Source: Erythrophleum ivorense
Lineage: Eukaryota; Streptophyta; Magnoliopsida; Fabales; Fabaceae
Length of the DNA stretch: 64,000 nt
Direction: 5' to 3'
Assembly (NCBI GenBank): GCA_026724425.1
Contig: JAIUCV010000004.1
Coordinates: forward strand, 4,784,001-4,848,000
Positions 26,301 through 38,345 of this stretch are shown here, one piece after another. Within the stretch, counting starts at the first letter, position 1, and each line of letters begins with the position of its first letter. Made by a program: the position numbers and the translations under genes. A model generated the notes under the pieces. That model had not been told where the DNA came from, searched no databases, and saw only the letters and a program-made list of their open reading frames with translations.

Positions 26301-26700
26301 AATACACGAACAATATAGGATATACCGTGTAAATCATAAATCTTACATATGATTTGAGATATGCTTTAGGTTTTTGGAAATCTTTTCATTTACTTTAACC
26401 TATGACCTCCCTTTGGAGCATAGTGGGAGGGATTGGATCTTCTCCCATACTTTCTTTGTTATTTTTTGTAGTGTTAAATTTAAATTAATTTGAATGATTT
26501 AAATTTCTTTTGTTATTTTTTAAAAAATAATTTTTTTAAGAAAATAAAGAACAAAATGAAATAATTTTAACTATAAACTTAAAAAAAATTATTTAAGTTT
26601 AAAAAAATTAAAAAAAAATAAATTGTGTAAGTTAAGATCTAGACAACCAGATCTTAAAAAATAAAAATAATAAAGATAACAGTGAGAGAATTATGCGAGT
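23353..26700. other. AT-rich intergenic sequence
   Basis: No gene is supported. The stretch contains a TC microsatellite near 25503-25523 and long A/T tracts. Around 25845-25995 the sequence ends in ACACCAAACAAGTCCTAA, which resembles ends of miniature elements, but no partner terminus was established. The 26229-26410 part recurs at 40684-40850. Confidence 0.6.
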
Positions 26701-26716
26701 AGATCCGTTTCCTACT

Positions 26717-27005
26717 TGGAGCCATCATGATTAGGACATTACAACTGACACTACTTGCAGAGTACTTGACAAAAGACTATAAATGCTGAATATTGAAGAT
26801 TTGTACTGTGGTAGGACCTTCCTTGAAAAGAAGAATAGATGTTTCACCAAATTATGTCGCTTATTGCAACTGACGCTACTTGCCGAGCACTTGACAGAAA
26901 AACCATAAATGCTGAATATTGTAAATATGTACTGTTGTAGGACCTTCCTTAAAAAGAATAATAGATGCTGAATATTGTAGATTTGTAATGTTGTACGACC
27001 CTCCT
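26717..27005. repeat. Tandem repeat of a roughly 110-bp unit
   Basis: Two and a half copies of a unit built around CTTGCAGAGTACTTGACA, then AATGCTGAATATTGAAGATT and TGTAGGACCTTCCTT. Copies start near 26740, 26860 and 26960 (partial). A further diverged single copy lies at 40858-40992. No coding function is visible. Confidence 0.8.
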
Positions 27006-27060
27006 TCTTAAGGCCTGCGTCGTCTTCGTAAACACAAAGGTCCCTCTCTCTCACATTTGA

Positions 27061-28412
27061 TTGATATAATTATTAATATTCTTTCTGTGTGAAAGGTACT
27101 TTCATTTTTGTCCAATGTACATAAATTTTTTAATTTTATTTTTTATAAATTTAGTCTTCCAAATGTTGACGATTTGTCTTTTTATCATATTTTTATTTAA
27201 AATTTAATTTGATATTTGAAAGATATTATTAAATATTAAATAATTTTATTAATAATAAATAAGATGGGACCCATACAATATGCTGATAGCAGAGCTCTAA
27301 CATACACAAAATTTAAATTTTTTAAAAAAATAAACTTAGAGATGAGAAAGATGCCGTTTATTATTTTAAAATCGATAAATAACAAACGATTTCTTATATA
27401 CTTTATAAATATAAAGATAGTAAATTGTTAAATTTAAAGTCATACTTTATATAAAAATAAGAAATAATATTACAAATATTTTAATGACTAAAAAAAATTA
27501 TGTAACAAATGTTGCTAATTTACCAAACATACCCTTCCCTCGATAAATGTCTTTCAGGAAGACCACAAAATGTTACATTCTTTAGAATCAGAAAGGGAAT
27601 CCTTCGAATGTGCGTAGCGAATCTGGATGGCCACTGTAGATGAAAGGAAGGAAGGAAGCGACCGCATTGTGGATCAGATTCTGCCCCGTCGAGAACGTCC
27701 TCAGAACATCATGAAAACCTATGGTACTTTTGGATTGAGGAGAATGGGAAAAGGGAAGGGTTTAAGTCAAACATTCTCTTCTCTTCCTGTCTTTCGCGTT
27801 CTCCAGGATCCAAACATATCCTGATACGGTATGGCTTCCTCCTGTTGAACTAGAATTCGGTTTCGCGCCTCCTTTTTGAATCTCAAAGCCCTCTTTGGAG
27901 GCATTGATATTGGAAGAAACAGCGGATAAAGGTTCCAATTTATGCTAAGGCTTGAATCTTTATTTCAATTAGAACATAAACATATCTTAAAGGAAAAGGA
28001 TTAATTAAGGAAGAATTCCTAGTATCACATAAATTTAATTCAAATGCTTATCACTCTGTCAAGTTTATACCCATCCAATAGAAGTGAAACAAGACAAGCA
28101 TTACATAGAAAGGGGTATTTTGGTCACAAAATTATTGAAATTTTGGGAAGAGTTGGAGACTTTGGAAAGTGTGTTGGTCAGTTGCAGATATTATCTTGAA
28201 TATTTACGGCATGGGTTGAAATGACTTACGTGTTTGACTTTGAACCACAGCTTAAACGGCACTATTACAACCATCAATCATTGTACTATATTCCTTTCTT
28301 TGATTGTCAGTTGATGACAAATATATCACCTACTTCATCTGTCTGTGTATAACTATATTCAGAGGCCGAAAAAACGTACAGCCTCAAAAGTCACAGCAGA
28401 AAAAAAAAAAAC
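27061..28412 (+). repeat. Upstream module of MATE copy A (duplicated three times)
   Basis: Promoter-side sequence of MATE copy A. It recurs upstream of copy B (about 43320-44870) and copy C (about 45345-47015, there with a mini-Helitron inserted). It includes the unidentified minus-strand reading frame (here about 27545-27905, broken by a stop) and, close to the start codon, ACTTCATCTGTCTGTG and CAGAGGCC blocks. Whatever drives copy A expression probably lies in this module. Confidence 0.85.
27545..27905 (-). pseudogene. Unidentified minus-strand frame, copy A (broken)
   Basis: Homologous to the 148-codon frame at 46062-46508 but interrupted: the corresponding frame has a stop near 27755 and an internal deletion. 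I do not recognise the protein. Recognisable segments are MPPKRALRFKKEARNRI at the start and YAHSKDSLSDSKE near the end. Confidence 0.5.
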
Positions 28413-31400
28413 ATGAGCTCCCTTCAGGAAAGCCAGCCATTGGTACTTAGCAGTGATGTTAATAGAGTTGATGGTGATGCTTGGATTCCACATTATTCTT
28501 CAGCAGAGGTTGAGGAGTTGCTGTCAAATAGGGAGCAGCAGCTGGTTACTAGGAAATGGTGGAGTAGGGTTATTGCATGGGAGGCAAGGCTGTTTTGGAT
28601 GCTATCATGGGCTACTGTTACTTATAATTTATTCAACTATATGCTAAGTTTTGTGACCCTCATTTTTGTTGGGCATTTGGGTAATATACAGTTCGCTGGT
28701 GCCTCTCTTGCTTGTCTTGGACTTCAAGCTCTTGCTTATGGAGTTATGGTATGTATTTTGCAATTCATTTTTAATTTTCAGCTCTAAAATTGGCTGGAGC
28801 CTTGATATGGTTGCTACAGATTTGTTACTTATTGGGCTATATCGTAATGAAAATATGGACGGGTGAAAAAAAAATAAAGAAATAGGAATTGATAAATGTA
28901 CTTAGATGTAATAAAAATTAAGATTGATAGTTATTTTTTAAACTTTTTCTCCTATTTTTCTTTTTCCTTACGCGAGCGCGCGCACACACACTTCTCTTGA
29001 CATTTTCTATGTTGAGAAATTCTTAAGACCAATAATATAGTGAACAATTTACTGGTGTAATGAGCTAACAGAAATTCATCAAAATGAGATTGTCACTGGA
29101 CTCCCATCATCTGAAACATCTGTTTTGATGAGTTTCTATTAGCTTATTGTATAGCCAACTGATACGTTAATTACCTAATAATTTCTTTTCTATGTTAGCC
29201 ATAACTTTTTGTAGGTCATGTTTTACCAATGATTAGAAATCTCTACATGTGGACTTAATAACTGGATGCGACAGGGATGTAATGGTTATCAACTATTCTG
29301 CCACCTGTTTCAGAGATATTGAATGCCAGATATTTGCCTTTTTAAAATTTGTTAATGATTACCCATAAACAGACTTAATAATACTCTATTTTAATGTAAT
29401 TTTATGTACAGTCTCTAGCTAAAATATATTTAAGCAGGTAGGAATGGCTGCTGCAGTTCAAACTCTATGTGGGCAAGCATATGGGGCCAAAAGATATGCA
29501 GTAATGGGCATCATATGCCAAAGATCAATTATATTGCAGTTAGGAGCAGCTGTTCTTCTAACCTTCCTATATTGGTATTGTGGTCCACTTCTTAGGTTCA
29601 TTGGCAAATTTAAGAACGATGCTATTGCAGAACAAGGTCAAGTTTTTGGACGTGGATTAGTCCCTCAGCTCTATGCGTATGCAGTTGTGTGTCCTATGCA
29701 GAATTTCCTCGTAGCACAGAACATAGTGAACTTTCTGGCATACACAGCAGTTGGAGTTTTTTTCCTTCATGTGCTTCTTACATGGATAGTGGTTTCTGTT
29801 CTTGACTTTGGCCTTTCGGGGGCAGCTCTTACTTTGAGCCTTTCTTGGTGGGTTCTTATGCTTGTCACAGGGCTCTACATTAGTCTAAGCCCCTCTTGCA
29901 AGGAAACTTGGACTGGTTTTTCTCTTAAAGCCTTCAAGATGAAAGGATTCTGGCCTTATTTCAAGCTCACTGTTTCTTCTACTGTCATGATGTGGTATGT
30001 GTCAAATCCTCTCTATGGAAAATTTTTAAACAGATTCCGTTTACCTAAGGTAAATAAACCGAGTTAATTATGAAATGGCATGTATGTGACATGTTTGGCA
30101 CATTTTTTATTGAAATCTAGCTGTGTACATCCGACATGCTTACATGCATAGAAGGGAAAAAGACAACTTTGCAACATGAACGTTAATTGAATACTTAGCT
30201 AATTCATAATATATATATTGTAGAGATTCCTGATTATTAGGAAATTCAAATAAGCAACAACTTGTAGCATGATTCTAGGAAACAGATTTCAGTTTTTTGA
30301 TTCCCTTGATTATCGCCCTTGATTTATAGTTCTATTAGTTTATGTAATTTTATATATATTTCCCTTTCCCAGTGCAATAAAGAATCTAATTCAGAGTAAT
30401 AGAGGAAGTCTGCAAAGCTACCCATGAATAGTTATGTTAATACACTAAGCAAAGCTATCCATGTATCTATTACTATGAACAGTTTTTTCATGTGATGAAA
30501 TGGGTAGCTTTGCTTAATGTATTAACCACAACTAATATGACTAATTTATTATTGGATTTAGAGAGGCCACTAATAAAAATGCATAGACAATTCAATCTAT
30601 ATGGTGTTGGGAATGGGAAGTGGTTGAAGTAGGCATGGTGTTGCTAAATTCTTAGGTTTGAATCTTTGACATGCCGAGCATCTTTTTACAAAATTTCTTG
30701 CATCCCTTTACAAAATTTCTTACATCCCTTTCTAAACCTTTTTAATAAAAAATGGAACAAAGTCTCCTATAAGTAAAACTCATCCCTCAATGTCCAACTA
30801 TTGCATCTTCATGAAAATATGGCGAAAGTTGCAATCTTGTGTCTACCACTAATTTGCCTGTTCATGACAAAAATTTGCACCTTGTCATACCCAAAAATGT
30901 GATCATGTGGTGCTTAAAAGAAAATAATCTTCAAAGATTATTTGATTTGACTTTTGAAAACGAAAAACGAAATCAAAATAGAAGTAGTAGTAAAGTCGCC
31001 ACCAAAATTTTATTTTTCAAAAGTCAAAATTTTGAAAAAAATTTTGTAAGAAAAATGGTCTGTGAACCAAATTGAGATTCAAGAATCAATTGTGAGTGAG
31101 GAAGGTGTTAGACACCCCACTATACTCGTTATTAAGAACGTTTACTTTAAATTAGTTGTGCAAAATTAATATGGCATTGATTCTACTTTAATTCTCCCTA
31201 ATAAATCACATACAAAGTAGAAGGAAAAACTTAAGAAAATAAAATTTAAAGTAAAATAAGGAAGAAATAAATTAAGGAAATAAGCTTTAAAGAAAAAGAA
31301 TTTAAGGAAATAAAATTGAAAGAAAATGTTTATTTACAAGAGTGGACTTAACCTAAGATGAGAGTTTAGAACTTGCGTACCTTACAACATAGATCAAAGT

Positions 31401-34376
31401 CTACGTAGTTCAAACTTAAAAACTGTATTTAGATAGTGAGTGTTTTGTTTTTGTTGTTTGTTTTTTTTTATTTGCTTTTGTTTGATTTTTTTTTTTGGTA
31501 AAGAGAAGAGAGTAAAAATCATTTGGATTTTTGCAAATAAAATGAATTTGAGATTGGTTGATATGTTTTTATTTGCAAAAGACAAAATTAATTTTACTAT
31601 CTCATCTTCTTTTCTCTTTTATTCTTTTTTTTGTTTTTTTTTTTGTGTTTTGTTTTGTTTTTGTTTTTATTTTCCTTTATTTTTTATTTTTATTTTTGTT
31701 TTTGTTGTTTTTTGTTTTGTTTTATATTTATATATATATATATATATTTTAATTGTTTTAGTTTTTATTTTTATTATTTTTTTATGAAAAGAGAAAGATA
31801 ATAAAAATAACTTTAACTTTCGTAAATAAAACAACTTTGAAATTGGTTGATAAGTTTTACTTTGTGAAAATTAAGTTAATTTTATATTTTTACCTTTTTT
31901 TAATTTTTATCTCCTTTTTTTGTTTTGTTTTTTATGACTTTCATGATTTTTTTTATGTCATTAAAAATATTTTATTTTTTTTATTTTTTAAATTTTTATT
32001 TTTTTTGTTTTAACTTTTGTTTTGATCAATTTTTGTTGATTTTTGCTTTATTTTACTTTGTTTTTTGTTTTATTTTTTTTCTCTTTTTTTTCATCAATTT
32101 TGTTTTTATTTTCTCTCTCTTTTTTTAATTTATTGTTTTTGTTTTGTTTTATTTTTTGGGTTTCTTTTTCGTTTTGTTTTTGTTTTGATCAATTTTTGTT
32201 GATTTTTGTTTTGTTTTGTTCCGCTGTTTTATTTTTTATTTCTTTCATTTTTTACTTTTTATCTTTTTTCAAAAGGCATACTCCAAAAGGAACAATTAAT
32301 TTTAAAATTTGAAAATAATTTTTTTTTTGGAGAAGAACCTTTTAGAAAAGAAATGGAAAAAGTTTTTTCTTTTAAGATTAATCACCTTCGTGGAAAATTT
32401 TTTTGGCTTCTCTCCTTTTTTATTTTAAAAAGCTATATATATTTTTATGGAACTTCATTTGGTTTTTCTAAAAATTTTTTGGTTGAATTTTGTTTTGAAT
32501 TTCATTTTTTTAGCATATTTTTCTCTTCTTTAATTTTCGAAGACAAAATTAATTAAACAAGGCCATTGGAACCCAAAACTTGCAAATAAAAAAAAAAAAG
32601 ATTGATGAGCACCAAGGAGGCTTTGTTGTCACATATAGTACTTCGATTAAATCTATATGCTTGAGGAGATATAAAATCTCACACCGCTATTCTAAAATAA
32701 AATAAGTAACAAAATGCAAAATAAAAAATATTTACAAACAAATAGTAATTTGTGAGAGTGGGTGTTGGGTGTTTTGCCATGATTCACTATGTCACGTTTA
32801 GGCATATTTACAAAGATTGGTTTAAAAAAAAAAAGCATACAAGTGACAACCCAATTGCTCTCCACTCTTTCCTTCTAATTGTTTTGGGTATTGGACCAAG
32901 GAAATTCCTCCTAATGAGCTCACCTTGCTTGGTCTTTTTTTTCTTTTTTCTTTTTTCAAGTAATAGGTTTTGATGTTTTCTTCTTGTCTTTTGGTCTCTA
33001 TTTCCCCACTTTGTTTGGTTCTTTAATTTATTATTGTCTTTAGATTTTGATTTTTTTTGTGGGCTTGTTTGGGCTAATTACATGATTTGAGTTTGGAGTT
33101 GTACAGGTCCATCATACACTAAGTAGACATATCCTTTGATTAGTTGACATCTTCGCAATGTTAAGGCATTGTTTGTGGCAATAAGCCCATAGAAATCATT
33201 GCCATTGAACTTAGGGAAATCAATTCTACAAAGTTTGGTTGGAAATAAGTAGTGGAAAACTTAGGTTCTATTGAACGACCCAAATTAAGAAGGATTAGTC
33301 ACCCTATTTATGCTTAACATGGCTCCCATTGCTTCACCATGCCTATTCATACCATGTCCATTCATCATCAGTTGAGCAATCTTCGTAGCCATTCATCGTC
33401 AGTTGAACAATCTTTGCAGCCATATCTGTGATGAAGCCTTCAATGTGTGTGACAAGCTAATGCAGCTCAACCACTTCCGCCATGTTTTGCTCTAAATGTT
33501 GGTTAAATTCAAGGGAACGATCTTGTACTTGTGATTGTGTCTTTGGTGTTATCTTGGAGCCAAAGAGTGGCTTGAATACCAAAATGATACTATATATCAA
33601 GAAGATAGAGAAAGTCTCAATTCATTCATCCTTAACTCATTACAAGGAATCCCATACTATATGGAATATCACTAAGTTAGTTATTCAAACTAACTCCTTC
33701 TAACTACTAACTAATTTTTGTTACACCATTCTCTTATATCAAGTTCATTATGAAGTTAAAAATGATTGTGAAAAATTAGTTTGCTTGGAGGACATACTAG
33801 TGAGATGAGTGTTTGATTGTGAGAGGAGAGAGGAGTAATTAACCAAGATTTCCCATTCCTGTATTAATAATTTAATTCATTGCTATTCTCTTTTGCACTT
33901 CATCTCCCTTCTTTCTGTTGAATGTTGATTCAAAAGCAAAGTTGTTAAACCAAGAATCTAGTGCAGAACTAATCCTTAAATTATCTTGTTCCATTTTCTC
34001 TCTCACGCCTTAAAAATATTGAATTTTTTTGGTACATTTTTTTTTTCTTAGTTCACAATTTTTTGGTTACAATCATTTGCTAGAAGTGATCTCATAAGGA
34101 AACCTTGTCAAATGAATGTAGTTTGGAGGCATGTTACTATCTTATTGTGTATCTCGTGTCCGAGATGCTCCCCAACTCTACCATCGCAGTGGACTCTCTT
34201 TCCATTTGGTAACTTTTTTTTTTTTTTGGGTTTCCTTGATCTCTTTGCATCTCTTTGGCCAAAACTTTTGTCCATGCCAGAATCCCTCTTACTGTGATTG
34301 TCATGCTTTCAGTATCAACTACTTGAACTGGAGCACCAATTTTGTATCCGGCATGTTAGTAGCCTCCAGGTTTGCG

Positions 34377-34407
<31 letters not shown>

Positions 34408-36249
34408 ACTTACTTATACCTTTTAATATTTTATTCTAATACGTGATTTATTTAACTTTCGAATTGGAACTAAATACTTTATATGATCTTCCATGGCAAA
34501 TGTAGAATAACTAAATGAGCATGCAGTCAAATAATTCATAGTTGCACAATATTATTGTAGATTAATACTATGATGTATTGATGGGATAGAATAGAATACA
34601 ACTCTAGTTAATGTAAAATTTGGTGAGTATGTAATATTGATAGGAACTTCTAATCCAAGGGTAGATTTCGAGAAACTCATATTCTATAAAAGCCTATTTA
34701 ATGGTATAAGATTTATTTTGTTTGACACTAGCATCAATGAATTTTTCCACATATCGTTTAGTCTTCCTCTTGCAGTGCCTTTGCAGATATTCAATAAAGG
34801 GTTCAAATGTGATTGTGTTTGCAGTGTACGAGTAGGTAATGAACTTGGGGCAGGTAATCCAAGAGTAGCAAAATTCTCAGTTGCTGTATTCAATGGAATC
34901 AGCATCCTCATTTGTTTCGTTTCCTCAGTAATTATTCTGATATTTCGGGTTGGACTAATCAAGCTCTATACATCTGATTCTGATGTTATTGAAATCGTAT
35001 CCAGTTTGTTTCCACTTGTTGCCATTTCTTTTCTCATCAATGGCAATCACTACATCCTCTTTGGTAATCACCACAACATTACTATTGTAATGATGTATTT
35101 CTCAACATTTAGAGGATACCTGGTGCTGTTAAAATGGGTGATAATGGAAAATCGAGCATTTGAAACTTCAGCAATATGCATCCAAACAAATCATTTTGAA
35201 ATTGAGATGCGCTCTATTTTCAAGTTTCAGCTGCAGATCTATCAATTACCTTGAAGTGAAAATCAAAATTTATTCACTTCCACTATGCTTTCTATTTTCC
35301 ACGTTGCCTACCAGTAGACTTAATTATTGGTTGAGATGCAACTCTCAAATTTTTAGAAGATAGTTCTTTAGAGAACTAATAGTTTTTTAAAGAGCTCTAA
35401 CTTTTAAGATGTTGAACTTTTTTATCATTAAATTTATTTTGAGATTCTCTCATTTTTACTAAATAAAAAATTAAACGAGAATCTCAAGGTGAATGAATGG
35501 TGAAAAAATTCAACCTAGAGAGAAAATTTTCTCTATAGAATTAGCCTATTATCAGTTTGTTTTTCAACTTCTTAAAACCAATGTTTTCATTTGTCAGGCC
35601 AGGTAATTGGAAGTGGACGGCAAACTCTATTGGCTTGGATAAACTTGGTTGCTTATTATGTTATTGGCCTCACTATTGCGTGCGTTCTTGGCTTTAAAAC
35701 CAGCTTAGGAGTTGCAGTAAGTTTGAACTTTATGAGTTTCCTTAGGACTAACTTTATAGTAAAAGATAGCTGAAACTCAATTGTTTTTCATGCTTGCCAT
35801 TAAATTTTTCAATAAATTTATGACATGTGAATAAATTATTATAAAAGAATCAATAATATGATATTGAGTTATAAAAATTGTTTATATATTATACTTCTGT
35901 CTAAAAATTTGATGATAGATACCTAAAGAAATAAGCCCGCTTGACAACGAAGGTACATATGTTTTGGCGTGTTATTAATAGGGGCTTTATTGGGGTATAA
36001 TCATTGGAACTGTTCTTCAGACAGCAATTGTTGGTGTTGTGATATTCCGAACCAACTGGGATGCTGAGGTACTGAAAATTTCTGACCTTAATTAGACCTT
36101 CTCCATTTATATGTTATTGAACTGATTAAGATGCCTGTTTTGAACAAATTGTCATCCTTAGTTTAATTTTGCCTTTGTAGGTTGATAAAGCTGCTACTCG
36201 TTTGAAGAAATCTGCAGATGAGGAGACATTGAATGACTTGGTTGACTGA
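28413..36249 (+). CDS. MATE efflux transporter, DTX40/DTX41 (TT12)-like, copy A, intact
   Basis: Multidrug and toxic compound extrusion transporter: an integral membrane antiporter with 12 expected helices. TT12 relatives load flavonoid conjugates into the vacuole, but the substrate here is unknown. Exons: 28413-28748, 29438-29994, 34122-34208, 34313-34369, 34825-35063, 35598-35716, 35982-36068, 36181-36249. All splice sites are GT-AG and the joined frame has 516 codons plus TGA; TT12 has 507. Family motifs: EVEELL and RKWWSRVIAWEARLFW before helix 1, YNLFNYMLSFVTLIFVGHLG, VQTLCGQAYGAKRY, LTWIVVSVLDFGLSGAALTL, SVRVGNELGAGNPRVA, YYVIGLTIACVLGFKTSLGV, then the end KSADEETLNDLVD. Some normally conserved residues differ (for example LEACYY for LEIWYN, and NHYILFGQVIGSG for IQPILSGVAIGSG), so activity may be altered. 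Intron 2 is 4.1 kb and holds transposon debris. Confidence 0.93.
30219..30411 (+). repeat. Copia LTR remnant in intron 2 of MATE copy A
   Basis: Matches the LTRs of the Copia element in copy C (48840-49045 and 53421-53623), starting TGTAGAGATTCC. It is preceded by the same intron sequence (TTAGCTAATTCATAATATAT) as in copy C, so the insertion predates the duplication. The last dozen LTR bases and the whole internal region are missing; sequence switches abruptly to the hairpin at 30412. Confidence 0.88.
30412..30526. repeat. Hairpin-forming inverted repeat
   Basis: Arms at 30436-30460 and 30502-30526 are 23/25 complementary (TAATACACTAAGCAAAGCTA against TAGCTTTGCTTAATGTATTA), with a 41-base loop. 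A direct copy of GCAAAGCTAYCCATG also precedes arm one at 30412-30426. The type of element is unknown; it may be a small MITE or a deletion scar. Confidence 0.75.
30839..31140. repeat. Possible Gypsy-type non-coding relic
   Basis: Contains AAAGTCGCCACCAAAATTTT followed by GGAAGGTGTTAGACACCCC. This motif pair (a GTCGCCAC stretch, then a GGTGTTAGGCACCC-like stretch) is common in non-coding parts of plant Gypsy-related repeats. No terminal repeats or coding motifs are visible, so the class is tentative. Confidence 0.4.
31440..32300 (+). repeat. T/TTTTG-rich low-complexity block in MATE intron 2
   Basis: About 860 bases made mostly of TTTTG, TTTTA and TTTTC words with very few other dinucleotides. 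The open frames here are Phe-rich low-complexity translations and are not genes. Two short interruptions (about 31500-31600 and 31785-31880) share the theme RAAAATHATTTGGATTTTTG/GAAATTGGTTGATAAGTTTT, so the block may be an expanded repeat of larger units. Confidence 0.75.
33340..33760 (-). mobile_element. LTR-retroelement 5' fragment (LTR end, weak primer site, gag start)
   Basis: Minus-strand reading. An LTR-like stretch (about 33760-33590, with ATATAAGAGAATGGTGTAAC) is followed by GTATCATTTTGGTATTCAAG, reminiscent of a decayed primer site, and then a gag-like start (QHLEQNMAEVVELH) near 33500. Stops are frequent. The LTR-like part recurs at 62790-62880. The assignment to Gypsy is tentative. 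Confidence 0.5.
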
Positions 36250-37421
36250 AAACATTCGCTTGTTCAGGTTAATTAATCCAAGTTTGTTAGGGACCAAAAA
36301 AAAGGTTCTTGCGAGTAAATTAATAATTTACTTTTTAAGATATCACTTTTCTTTTAATTTGGTTTTTCACATATACAGTATTTTTAGTCTTTAAAAGATT
36401 TTTTTTTCTTAATTTGATCTTCCAAAAGACAAAATTTCTCAATTTGATTAGAAGAAAATGGTGGGGGATTAAATTAAGAAACTTTAATTTTGAAGGATTA
36501 AGTTAAGAGAAAAATTATCTTTCAGGAACTAAATTGAGATGTTTTGTCTTTAGAGAATCAAATTGAGAGAAGTGTAATTTTTTAAAAACTGGATTATTAA
36601 TTTAGTATAAATATTTTTGTATATGTTTTTATTGAATTTTATTATTTTTTAAAAATGTAATGATCCGTTATTTATTTTATTTGTCAGCATATTACTTCCT
36701 TGTAACTTTAAAATGAAAAATTACATATATTGCTTTATGATCAATTTTTTTTTGTATTTGAACTGGATTAAATAATTTATAAGATTAATTGTGTTCACAT
36801 ATTATCAAAATTTATTATTATTTAATTATATATGTCTTTATTTACATCTCACTTAGATCCTTTGGAGAGAAAAGTCAATAGGACTTATTTGAGTTCTCAT
36901 ATACTATTTATATACAACTGGAGACACACATTTATTTTTGTTTTCAAAAAATGAAACAAAAATAACTTAGACTTCATCCATCCATGTTTAAATATAGCTG
37001 ATCTCACCTAATTAATAAATGAGTAAATTATGATTTACCTCCCATGATTTGATCTAAAATTAGCTTTGTAGTTTGAAGTGCGTCACATAATCTCATGTGA
37101 ATTGTTCCATTACTATTTACTTAGTCATTCCATAATATTTTTCATTCAAAATTTAATAGAATTGGTAATGTGACAGTTACTTAAAATCACTTTGCTCTCT
37201 TGTAATTTAGAAATTATCATTCAAAATTCAATGAGATTTTTATGTGTCATTCAAACTTTTCGAATCATTAAATAATTCAAAATAAAATGATAAAAAGGTA
37301 AAATGAAGTGTGTGTGTGTCTCTCTCTCTCTCTCTATATATATAAATAAAACATATATGCATAAATAATATATAACACATATTTGTATATAACTAATAGT
37401 TAGACCCTTGTGATTTTGCAG
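36250..37421 (+). other. Probable 3'-UTR intron of MATE copy A with a palindromic repeat
   Basis: After the stop codon, GTTCAG|GTTAATTAATCC (36268/36269) fits a donor and TTTTGCAG|GTGATTCC (37421/37422) fits an acceptor, so the 3' UTR may contain an intron; this is inferred. Inside, 36285-36640 is an imperfect palindrome built from repeats of the words CTTAATTTGATC and AAATTGAGA in both orientations. That resembles the widespread plant repeats of the GGGACTAAATTGA kind. Confidence 0.45.
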
Positions 37422-37720
37422 GTGATTCCTTACTGATCAAGATTCACTAATGAGAGGTATTTAAGTATTTTTGGTCAGAGCCATTGTTCTGCATCACAAA
37501 ATTGCTGCAGTACGGCTTTGACTTATTGTACCCATAATTTTATGAAGAGATAGAATTCTTCTGTGTATAATATATAAACTTTCATAATATAACGAGTTTC
37601 TCGCAACACCACTAATGTTGGATATTAAACCCATAATTAAAACCTTTTTATGGTATCCGCCATTTATTCTATATACCTCAATTTGGAACATTGTGTTGGT
37701 CAGTTGTACATCTGTTACAC
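37422..37720 (+). repeat. 3' flank of MATE copy A, shared with the leader of copy B
   Basis: Sequence around 37550-37710 (TTGTGTTGGTCAGTTG, preceded by TAAACCCATAA and a CTTTTTATRGTATC block) is homologous to 44480-44650, just upstream of MATE copy B. A 3' end joined directly to the next promoter is what a compact ancestral tandem array would give. Confidence 0.7.
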
Positions 37721-38345
37721 GTAGTAATCAAAATCGTATGATTAATTATTCAAATCTTATAATTCATAATGAACTATAAAGTTAGCGATATAAATTGGTG
37801 ATTGAATCGAAAATAATCTTAAATCATATAATTTACGATTTAAATTTTATGATTCATAACAAATCATAAAGCTAATAATATAAGTTGATAGTTTGATAGG
37901 TTATGAATTATGTGATTCAAACTAATATAATTGAGTAACATGATTTTATTATTTAGAAATATGTAAAAATAACCAGTTAGTATGACAATGTTTTATTAAT
38001 AAGTATTATTTATGTTTTTTATAAAGAATGCACAATATATATATTAATTGAAATTATTTCAAAAATTAATTACTTATCAATTATATGACTAATGAACATA
38101 TCTATAACTTATGTTTAAGTATTTTTTTAAATTTTTAGGTTAAATTTATTATTTTGGATATTTTATGTATATTACAAGGTTATATATATAAGTCTGATTT
38201 TATTTAAATTTTTTATTATTTTTTATTGGTTATGAAATCATAATATTAGATATATTTTATGATTCACGATTTAAAAATATATCTTTTGATTTGTGATATA
38301 TATCATAACTTGGCAACTATGCTTTTGAGTATATAAACAGGGATG
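37721..38345. repeat. Possible AT-rich MITE
   Basis: The two ends show weakly matching inverted sequence (TAGTAATCAAAATCGTATGAT on one side, TAGTTGCCAAGTTATGAT on the other strand at the far side), and the interior is rich in ATGATTC/GAATCAT words in both orientations. No clean target duplication was identified. Confidence 0.35.

Noticed and set aside
31440..32556. Several Phe/Leu-rich frames of 60-116 codons in MATE intron 2
   Set aside because: They are translations of a T-rich low-complexity block.
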